A stretch of 64,000 nt of DNA from Buxus sempervirens (taxonomy: Eukaryota > Streptophyta > Magnoliopsida > Buxales > Buxaceae). The stretch spans positions 21,415,687-21,479,686 of the forward strand of contig OX387184.1 of the NCBI GenBank assembly GCA_947561395.2. Reading direction: 5' to 3'. The translations under genes and the position numbers were made by a program. The notes beneath the pieces were generated by a model. The model saw only the letters and a list, made by a program, of their open reading frames with translations, did not search any database and was not told the DNA's origin. Each line of letters opens with the position of its first letter. The stretch's first letter is position 1. Below are positions 52,235-61,350 of the stretch, in pieces.

Positions 52235-53683
52235 GGCTCTGTTTGTTTCACCGGAAAATATTTTTCGGTGGAAAATATTTTCCGGAATTAAATTTTCCAA
52301 GAAAAAATTTTCCGGAAGAAAATTTTCCAGGTGTTTGGATGTAACATGGAATGTTTTAGAATTTTATTCCTTTTTTCTTTTCTTATACAAAACATAGGTC
52401 CTGTTTAGCAAGCAATCCAATTAAGTTCTCTCGCTCCTTCAATGTAAGCTTTTTAGATTCCTTTCATTTTCCATGTGATCTTTGGGTTCTGATAACAATT
52501 TTCTTACATATTACCTTTTTAAAAGGATTTGTTCATGGTAGGTTGCTCAAGCAACAAATAAAAAATGGATTTATCAAGCAAACGACGAACTACAATAAAA
52601 ATAATCCAAATTACATATACCAAATTACAACCTATATCATCGCATTAAAGGGCCCCTTCATGGGAGAGCCAGCAACTAAATCATATTGCATTGCTCGAAT
52701 GGAGTGAGATTTTGAGACCAAGCGGAGAGAGTTGTGCGAGACAGAAAGGTCATGATGGAAGCCGTTCTACAATCTTTGCAACCTTTCCCCACTATGTTAT
52801 TCTTTGTGCTTCCCTTGCTGTTCTTGTTGGGTGTTTTGGTCAGGTCACACCAACGGTTACTATTTCCACCGGGACCAAAGGGGTTGCCGGTGACGGGAAC
52901 ATGTTGATGATGGACCAACTATCTCACCGTGGACTTGCTCAGCTCGCTAACCAATACAAAGGGCTCTGTCAGATTCCTTCCAAATTTGTAACAAATCAAA
53001 ACCCTAGAAGGATCATGAACACCCCCTCACCATGATTACACAGGACAAGAAATTTTAGAAAACCCTAGAAATAGCAAAGAAACCCTAGATCTCAGAGGAT
53101 TCAACAAAAACCCTTCAACTATGTCTTGTTTAGCTCTCGCTTTGCAGCCGGCGAACGGACCAAACATCCTTCTTCAAACTCAAGAATGGTTTCCTCTGGC
53201 GAGAGCTCTTGTCACTCTCTCTACGTTCCGGCAGACTGGTATCTTCTTTGGCACTGGCAAGCATCAAATGGCCGAGGATGGAGATTCATCGTTGGGAGAC
53301 GATCCACTTGCAGCATCGAGCAGGCAAGTGATCGTCGGCGTCGAGAGTAAGTATTGTGTTGTTTACCGTCTCGTGAACGAGATCTATGTTTTGGGGATCA
53401 CCAAGGATGGAGATTCGTCGTGCCCTTGGAAGAAGAAGAGAAGAGTCGAAGTCAAGGTAAAAAAAATTCAAAACAAAAATCGAAACATGAGTTATGTTCG
53501 TAATGGCCTGGCGGAAAATAACTTCCGCTAACATTTAGCGGAAGTTATTTTCCGCTGAATGTCCTCCAATTTGGAAAATTTTTTCCGTTACTTTTCGTTT
53601 TTCTTTAAAACAAACATCCGGAAAATGTCAAAATTCCGGAAAATATTTTATTTTCCCCATTTTCCGGTGAAACAAACACAGCC
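52235..53683. mobile_element. TTA-flanked TIR transposon carrying host gene DNA (Pack-type, PIF/Harbinger-like)
   Basis: Terminal inverted repeats: GGCTCTGTTTGTTTCACCGG at the left and CCGGTGAAACAAACACAGCC at the right, continued by GAAAATATTTT words and extra copies of TTTCCGG. Both sides carry TTA (52232-52234, 53684-53686), the usual 3-bp target duplication of PIF/Harbinger and Tourist elements. The 1449-bp element has no transposase. Its interior holds the 5' end of the host gene TML (53121 onward) and an upstream stretch (52690-53110) probably taken with it. Confidence 0.85.
53121..53531 (+). pseudogene. Captured 5' coding fragment of TML (TPLATE complex muniscin-like subunit)
   Basis: From the ATG at 53121 the frame starts MSCLALALQPANGPNILLQT, then EWFPLARALVTLSTFRQT, LGDDPLAASSRQVIVGVESK and VVYRLVNEIYVLGIT. 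This matches, from memory of the family, the N-terminus of plant TML (At5g57460 type), an endocytic adaptor at the plasma membrane. The match stops after LGIT (about 53402), a likely exon end in the parent. The frame then runs into transposon sequence and stops at 53531. Compared with the family, a stretch between TGKHQ and SLGDDP is shortened. The rest of the 600-plus-residue protein is absent, so it is a transposed fragment, not a gene for TML. Confidence 0.8.
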
Positions 53684-54599
53684 TTAGTGTAAAATCTTCT
53701 TCTGCACATTGAATTTGTAATTCATGAAGGGAACAATCATTCCAATAACCAATTAATTCCTTGATCTTGTCTAGTAAATAATTTTCAAGATCTTGTGGGT
53801 GTGTTCGACTAACACATAGTCTGTAGAACACCATTCCTACTAAAAACTCAAGCTGATAATAGAGGTGAACTTTATATATATTTAATTATATTCCTAACAT
53901 AGTCGAAGGCTTAGCTTCCTTAAACAATTTTATGTCTACATGCAAATATGATGAGATGTGGTCAAAACCCCAGAAAATTGAAAGAAGAAAAAAAATCAAA
54001 AGATTATCTTCATTACAAGTTTGACAATATATACAACAACAAAAAAAAAAGTTGACATTGCTTTTACTGGAATGGGCTTCTTTTCTAAATCAAGGAATGA
54101 GTTCCGAAACAAGGTCCAAACAGCACTTAAGCATTTTCTAAATACCATGACAAGTTGACAACCATAAATATTAACAATATAAGCAATTTAGGAACACCAA
54201 CTTTCAAACTAGATTTGTTTGAAATTCTGGTTAAAAAATGTAACTCTTAAATCTTTTAATGAGCTACATATTTTAGCTGCTGATCTGAAAAGAGGAAAAA
54301 AGAAGTAAAATTTTAAAATGCATGCCATGGAAATATTTCATATATAATTTCTACGAATTTGCAACAGAAATTAAGTTTCCTTGAGTAAGAAATGTTAATT
54401 AATTCCATGTCCAACTTAATTAGGTCAGAAGGATTCAAAAGCAGGTAGATAGCAAGTGTGCATAACAAATTTCACACCCATAACAATACTCCTTTAACAG
54501 GATTAATACTGTCTTAAAGTGAAACCCCTACAGAATCCCAAGGATTTTGAAGAAATTAAACTAGCTAGCTAGTAGGGTATTAGAATACCACAGGAAGTT

Positions 54600-56343
54600 T
54601 TACTTCATGTCCTGTAAATTTGGATGGGTTGGCAGAACATGGCAGCTGGTGAGTGGCATTTGAGGAGGGCATTCCTTCTCATTGCATTGGTACACATTGT
54701 TTAGTTCGCTAACATTTCCATCCATTGAAATTTGCAGCTTTTTCTGCGTAAGAGATGGAAATAAAAATTCTTAGTAAAGTATAAATACTTACTGAAAGAT
54801 GTAACATAAGATTGTAATTAACATACCCAGATGTTGCTTAGGTGCTCATTCTCTTCCTCTAAAACTCTCTCCTGTAGTAATTGTCAAACCAGATTTTGAT
54901 ATTAGGCAACTGGCAAATCACTTGAAGACCAACACACTACTTATTTATTACTAAGACAGCCACAAAGAGAAATCTAAACCTGCAATTCAACTGGAAATTA
55001 TTAGTCTTAACAAATCAAACTACTAATGGTTATTGGGAGATCTCAACATACCTTCTCCTCATGCATCTTGAACAGCTCCATCTGTCAAGGAAATGAAATT
55101 GAGAAGATCACATCATTCTCAAAATTAGCCATTTAAGAGATTAGATAACTAAAACAAAGTAAAATTGGGTATAAGAATTACCCTCTTGGAGCAAACTTTG
55201 CGAAGGCCTTCATCAAGGGCTTCCTCCAAGTGCATGAGATCTGTGAGAGGCAAATTTGAAACATCCTCACTCTTGAGGTGCCTGAACCATATTTCATTTT
55301 ACATGGAAGGGAGGTTAAAATCTCACGTACACAATCTATATAGGTAGTACCCACAAATGCATATGAAATCGCGCACGCGCAGACATAGAGGGAGAAAGAG
55401 AAAGAAACAAATGAATTCACCTGAGCATGGTCTCCAGAGCAGCATCCTCTTTCCTGATTTTTTCTATTTCATTGTTGAGATACTGTGAAATATATTTGTA
55501 GAAACCCAATTAGCTTGGTCTTCATGGAGGGACAGAAAATTTTAAAAAGAAATGGAGATGAAACCAAATTTTGTTTAGGCAGAAATAACAGTTCATGCAT
55601 GTTTCCATATTCTGCTATATGATCAACTAGAAAATAGTCCACTTCTTCCATTCAAACATGCATCACTAAAAAACAAAGACTAAATAGTAGTTGATCGGCT
55701 AATAGAAGCTACATAACTTGGGATTTCTAGCGTCTCTTAAGCAAAAATCAGTTCATGGAGCAGAGAGATAGATCATTGGCAGATCTGTCTTTATACATTT
55801 AATTTTGCATTTTTATATGCTTAAATGTGAAAATGTTAAGAATTTTCTAAACAAGATCCTCTCATAAACAGATCTGCAAACTACTGATCTATAGATCTAT
55901 TCAAAGGAGCCAGATTAAAAACCGTAGATATCTCCACTAAAATGAAAAAAATCAAACCTACCTCATGCGTGGTATCCCACAACTTTTTCTGAGATAGCTT
56001 CTGGTACTCATCCAACACCTTTTTCATACTTCACCATTAAAATGGAAAAAGAAGAAAAAAAAAGGTGGACGATAATGAGACTGTCAAACAAATCAAAAAT
56101 CCAACAAGGAACCCATGAAAGACTAACAAGAAAGGATAGAAAGTTCGATGAAAAAATTCCATACGTAGTATTATCGCTACAGAGTTCAAAAACCTTCCCA
56201 GAACTAGAGATGATATCAACGGAAATAGAAGCTTCACAGGGAATAGCGATCTCTTTAGCCTTCTTAATGATCCCACTTCTTCTCTTTGAGAAAGTCACCT
56301 GCCTGTTATTGGGGTTCTCTATCCTCTTGATGTCAATCCCCAT
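54600..56343 (-). CDS. PI-2: PISTILLATA/GLOBOSA-type paralogue with altered MADS arm and PI motif
   Basis: Seven exons with GT-AG borders: 56343-56165 (179 bp), 56028-55962 (67), 55482-55421 (62), 55281-55182 (100), 55081-55052 (30), 54871-54827 (45) and 54743-54600 (144). Together they form one open frame of 208 residues. It begins [11 protein letters not shown]: a 9-bp deletion removes R-G-K of the MGRGK arm that enters the DNA minor groove. KEIAIPCEAS has proline where PI-1 has leucine. The K-domain is more diverged (KEDAALETMLRHLKSEDVSN). The PI motif is degraded to MPLTSCHVLPTHPNLQDM. A 15-bp duplication around TTTTTTTGAAGACCA lies in the leader (56379-56423). It could be a decaying gene not yet interrupted, or a protein with changed DNA binding. 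Confidence 0.85.
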
Positions 56344-56747
56344 CTCTCACCAAAGCTCACCCTTCTGCACTTCTTGTTGTTGGGTGGCAGTATTTTTTTT
56401 GAAGACCAGTTGGGTGGCAGTATGAGATGCAAAGAGAGGAAGAAAGGAAAGTAATGTAGGACAGAAAAATGAATACTTTCGGAAGAGTTCAGAAAGTAAG
56501 ATCTGTTTTTGGTCCCTTGACAAAGACAACTGATATCAGAATCACTTGCGTTTGTTTGCTTTAGCTTTCTAGTTTGTTTTGGGGTCTTCACATAAAAAAA
56601 AAAGTTTTTTTTGGGGTCTTATCTTGGGCTTCAGTCCACAGCCTTAAAGAGTGTCAGATCCTTCCTGCTACTTAACCAGCTAACCATCTATCAATCAAAA
56701 ATGCTTTTAGAAATTTTTTATTTATGGTAGCCATTCACTCTCCTTGC

Positions 56748-56915
56748 TATTATTTTATAGGTGGAATATTTTTTTCTCAACGGGCGGAGCGGAGGGTTTG
56801 AACCCAGGATCTCAGTATTTGCCTAAAGCTTTGATACCATTTAGAACACCGTTCCCACTAAAAGCTCAAACTTATAGTAGAGGTGAACTTTATATATTTA
56901 ATATATTCTTTAACA
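56748..56915. mobile_element. 165-bp insertion in unit 2 with GCTA repeats at its borders
   Basis: Absent from unit 1 (42670). GCTA flanks it on both sides. The text TTTGAACCCAGGATCTCAG ... GCTTTGATACCATTTAGAAC is common to many plant repeats. Its right half (GAACACCGTTCCCACTAAAA ... AGGTGAACTTTATATAT) recurs at 53825-53910. Confidence 0.6.
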
Positions 56916-57331
56916 GCTACAGTGTCATGAAAGATGTATTTTAGATAGTTTTCAAAGTTTGATCGACCACTACCTATTTTCTGATTCACCAATGAAGTTA
57001 ATTAAAGTCTATTAGTTATCCCAAAAGCTAATATATAAAATTGATTTTCGTCATCAATTATGACTGGCCTAGCCTGATTATCATTTTACATTTTCAAATC
57101 CAAATTTTCAAGAATTAGTTTTACATTCATTTCAAATTTCAAATATTCTTCATGTTTGTTGAGTTGATGCACTTTCAAGAAGTTCTAAGAATGTAAGCAA
57201 CCGACTCATTTCTAAATCGGTTGAATAAGTCGGCAATTTTTATGTCATTTGACTATCTTTAATAAGTCGGCTAAAGTCCCCTTTTTATGTCGGTTCAAAG
57301 AAGTCTATAAATAGGTACAAATGCAGTTCAT

Positions 57332-57446
57332 ATCCTTATTTGCAGCTTTTCATAGGATTGCTTAAAAATTTACTGTTATACCATCTACAATACACATGGC
57401 ATGATCCAGGCTGCAAATAAGGGTGTAGATAAAGGCCCTACAGGAT
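57332..57446. mobile_element. MITE remnant of the GTAGGGCCTTTATCTACA family
   Basis: The right arm GCTGCAAATAAGGGTGTAGA followed by AAGGCCCTACAGGATC is intact. The left arm is shortened to TATCCTTATTTGCAGC. Family members at 42701 and 50324. Confidence 0.65.
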
Positions 57447-57911
57447 CTCAACTGAAACCCAGTGTTAACTTCTACATACATATAACACAAGGACTAATTC
57501 ATGGGCTCTCCCCTACTTGTATAAAGTCTCTTCTATTTCTTTCTTTTACCCATTCTATATTCCAACAATGTTCAAATTGTTGATTCTTTCAGAAACAGCC
57601 ATATATATATATATATGTTGAAGTTGTCCTAGTTCTAGAAAACACATTTAGATATTAGCACAAGTTTAATTCTACTTGGTGTCGTGGAAAAAATTTCAGA
57701 CAACAAGTGTGCACATATGTTGTTTCAATTCCAAGGCAGCTACCAAACATTAGGGCCGGATTTGGATAACGAGAAGTTGTGTTCATGGGTTTCTTAGGAC
57801 AAAGTTTCTTTTTGTTTTAGATAGGGTTTTCACAGGTCGGGTAATCATGCCCAGTCTGAGATTACCGACTCACTCTTGGACAAGCTTAGTCATGCATTTA
57901 TTGGACATATG

Positions 57912-58556
57912 TGACGCCAAACAGAATAGAGATTATTCTGTAGGGTAGTTCGAACAGATGATAAACAGGGAAGAACACAAGCAGCTTGCCCAAAACACAG
58001 AGAAAAACGTCTCTGAGGTTCAATTCAATATCAATTAATCAAGTCCCCTCAAATCAGTCCACAAGCCGGACTTTATAGCCAAAAATCGTCTATACTGGAA
58101 AGTTACTAAAAACGGCAAAATCCCTTAAGGCATGCCTAAATAAAATATAGAATAAAATAAGCAGCCTATGAAAAATCTAGCCCAAATCGGGTTTAAAATC
58201 ACTTCCTAATTGACAAACGAAGTATTACCAGAAATAGCAACAAATAAATAAGAATAGTGATTCGGAGGGGAAAACAGCGGGATTTGAGGTCGAAAAAAGG
58301 TGCACATCGACTTTAGTCTTTGTACCACGGCGTGCACGCTGGAAATATCTTTCCGAATTGGGGTCATATGTGCGATTCTGATAACCGTAGACAAAGTTAT
58401 GGCCAAAATACTAAAACGCACTCAAAACTGTCCCAATTAGAAAGATACCATGATCACCTCCTGCCTTTGCGATGATCTGCCAACTCATGGTATTCCAGCG
58501 CCATCAATGTGCAATCTGATAGCTCAGCATCCTCTGTATCGGATCCCCCTGCATCA
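57912..58556. mobile_element. Solo LTR, 645 bp, inverted relative to 39828-40471
   Basis: On the plus strand it runs TGACGCCAAACAG to CCTGCATCA, the reverse of the LTR at 39828. Both sides carry ATATG (57907-57911, 58557-58561). Unit 1 shows the empty site (GACATATGGTCGGG near 49751). Both LTRs thus inserted independently, after the units separated. No internal genes remain. Confidence 0.9.
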
Positions 58557-58674
58557 ATATGGTTGCGTTGGGAATGATTTTGAAAAGCCCCATTATATTT
58601 TGATGGGCTGGTCATATATAAATAATCTTGACCCCCTCCAAAGTGGGCAGGCGCTACATGTTGTTGCTTACTTA

Positions 58675-59775
58675 GGCTGCGTTTGGTAACGCTTTTTGGA
58701 AGAAAAGTACCGTTTGGTAACGCACACGAGAAGCAATTTATTAAAAGCAAAGGAGCAATTTTATTGCTTTTCACCGGAAGCAACAAAACGTTGCTTCTCA
58801 ATTTTTTTACAAAATTGCTTTATTGCTTTCAAAACCCCTCAATACCCTATTGCTTTATTCCTATATTAAAGATGATGCCTCCATACTCACTTAAGAAGCA
58901 ACAACGTATTGTTATTGCTAGAGCCGGCAAAATGCCACCCGACCTGACGGGTCAACCCGATTATAAACGGGTTGGGTTGACCGTTTATTAATTGGGTTGG
59001 GTGCGGGGTTGGGGTTTCCCCAACATGCCAGTAATCGGGTCAACCCGATTATGACCCGCCAACCTGACAGGTAACCCAATTTTTAAAAAAAAGATGGCAA
59101 AAGTATCATGTCTCAACCCGATTAACCCCAAAACCAAACCCGAACCTAGTACAACCGGATCCAATTAACCCCCCAACCCTATTTTAATAATATTTTTTGA
59201 AAAATAACAATAATCGGGTCAACCCGATTAAGACCCGCCAACCTGATTAAAAAAAAAGATGGCAAAAGTATCATGTTTCGATCCTATTAACCCCAAAACC
59301 CGACCCGAACCCTGTACAACCGGATCCAATTAACCCCCAACCCTATTTTAATAATATTTTTTGAAAAATAAAAATAATAATAAACGGGTTGGCGGGTTGA
59401 ACCCGTTTATTGGCGGGTTGGGGGTTTTCGAACCCGCCTTAATTTAGTCCAACCCGATTATGACCTGATTAACCCCAACCCGATTATTTGGATGTAATTA
59501 AATGACTATTTTATGAATCTTTTATAATATTGGACTTATATTTTTGAGTATATTTCTAAGTACAATACATAAATTGTGTACAATACTTTTATGAAAGCAA
59601 AAAGCAATTTCTATGTTACTGCAATTACCAAACATGCTTTTTTGCTTCTTAGAAGCAAAACAAAAGTTTACCAAACGCATTTGCTTCAAGAAAAGATCTT
59701 TCGAAAAACATAAAATTGCTTTTTTGCTTTCTTGCTTTTAGAAGCAAAAAAGCAAAAGCGTTACCAAACACAACC
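58675..59775. mobile_element. MITE with GCTGCGTTTGGTAACGC ends, itself carrying an inserted repeat
   Basis: The left end GGCTGCGTTTGGTAACGC pairs with the right end GCGTTACCAAACACAACC. The arms hold AGAAGCAA/TTGCTTCT words like the element at 23724. Unit 1 has the empty site (ATGTTATTACTTAG near 49900). The interior 58920-59510 is a different, CGGGTT/AACCCG-rich sequence starting GAGCCGGCAAAATGCCACCC, probably a second element. Confidence 0.75.
59093..59390. repeat. 165-bp tandem duplication (GATGGCAAAAGTATCATG)
   Basis: Unit one starts at 59093 and unit two at 59258, both with CAACCGGATCCAATTAACCC and TTTTAATAATATTTTTTGAA. They lie within the AACCCG-rich insert. The copies differ by a few bases. 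Confidence 0.85.
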
Positions 59776-59959
59776 TAGCTTAGTTTTTAAGTATTCTTTC
59801 TAATCCTAGACAAACTGGCCACTTCATCATATTACATTACTCTTCTACTTTTAGATTTTGGAGGTTTTGAATGACTCTTTTTTATTTATCTTTGAATGCA
59901 CATGCTATGTTAGGGTTGTAAATGAGCGCAAAGCCAAGCCGAACCGAGCCTTGTACAGC

Positions 59960-61350
59960 TCAGGCTCATAGACAAGGCTCAGGCTCTGCTCAAGCTCGTT
60001 GAAAAGTTTTAGGCTCAGGCTCGTTAAAAATCCTTGAGCTCAAAGTCCGCGCACAAAAGCTTGGCTCGTTGTGGCATAATTCTCAAATAACACTTCAGGC
60101 TCACGTCAAGCTTTAGCTTGGGGCTGCATGCGACATCCTCTGTGATAAGTGAGCACTCAAGCAATTCCTTAAACACTCTCTAGCTCTAACGGCAGATTTT
60201 GCAGGCTTTTCAAACTTATTCATTCTAGAGCTCGATGTGGCGCTCATGCTTGGAGTGGGCGGGAACCTTCAATCATCAAATAAGCTCTCAAGCTCAAGCC
60301 TAGGTCATGCGGCAATTAGGTGCCACGTGCAATCTTGCTAAACCGACTTTTGGCACAGAATTATGCCAACACGAAGTCCGAACACCTATAGAATAATTTG
60401 TAAAAACTAGTTCAAATGAAAAGATGAATGCTTACATGTTTGCCTTGCTGGTTTAAAGGGTTAATAAATTCTTAAATGGTGAGCCCAAAATGTAAGTGAT
60501 TATAGCGGGGTGGGCTTGGACTTCTAGGTGTTTCCATTGGGTGGGCTTAAAGTCACATATTCGATCTTCTAGTTGGACAGGCTTATACAAAGACTATATA
60601 GTTTATACATGATCTTTGGCCAGTCTGAGCCAACCCAGTTAGGGATGGCAACGGGCCAAGTTTTGGTGAACTAGAACCCATTGCCATCCCTAACCCGCCC
60701 CTACCAGGTTCGTAACAGGGCGGGGCCGAGTCTAACTTCGTTTGGAGTGTGAAATATTTAAAAAAATTATTTTTAAAATAGAATATGTTTATTAATAAGG
60801 CAAAATTAGTAATTGAAAATTAGTAATAATTTTTAAAAATAATCCTAATCCAGTAACCAAATTCTTGGTAATGGAAAATTAGTGATAATTTTTGGAAACA
60901 ATGGTGAATCAGTTTTACTGTTCATGAAGGACTTTTTCCAAAAATGACCTCAACTTACTTGTAAAAAATTTGTTTATTATCATGTCTTAATGAGGTTAAG
61001 AAGTGTTTTGAGGGCATTTTTGGAAGAAGTCTTATGTGAATGATAAAATAACACTCATTCTCAATTATTTTAAAAAAGGATCACTAATTCTCAATTATCA
61101 AGAATTTAGTGATTGAATCAGGGTTATTTTTTAAAAGTAACACTAAAAACCAATCCCCTATTAATAATATATTTTTTAATATGATAAGTAATTTTATATA
61201 TGATAGATATAAAAATAATATTTAAAACATATAAAGAAAGTTCTTTAATATATAAAGGTCATGTTCAAGGTGGGTTCAGCTAAACCCAAACCCAACCCTA
61301 ACCTGACTTTAGCCATCCAGCTAACCATTGCAAGGGCGGAGCGAGCTACC
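59960..61350. other. Intergenic, repeat-like, no gene recognised
   Basis: 59960-60420 is rich in GAGCTC/GCTCAAGC words with short inverted pairs (GAGCCTTG, CAAGGCTC). A hairpin near 60642-60697 pairs TAGGGATGGCAACGGG with CCATTGCCATCCCTA. The rest is AT-rich. No coding frame of note. Confidence 0.6.

Larger units (their letters stand above)
53690..59960. repeat. Duplicated segment, unit 2 (contains PI-2)
   Basis: The counterpart of 36430-43440 plus 49610-50060. Homology is interrupted here by a 165-bp insertion (56748-56915), a solo LTR (57912-58556) and a MITE (58675-59775), each absent at the matching place in unit 1. The tails of both units share ACAAACTGGCCACTTCATCA and TTTTGAATGACTCTTTTTTA. 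Confidence 0.8.

Noticed and set aside
54600-56343. Calling PI-2 a plain pseudogene
   Set aside because: No stop or frameshift was found in any of the seven exons and all splice sites are intact, so I list it as coding with altered key residues.
56785-56860. tRNA-like text TTTGAACCCAGGATCTCAG
   Set aside because: No cloverleaf arms could be paired around it; it belongs to a short dispersed repeat.
58454-58801. Acidic open frame containing SDTEDAELSDCTLMALEYHE
   Set aside because: The recognisable part lies within the solo LTR (and recurs in the other copy). Termini and target duplications explain the segment better than a gene.
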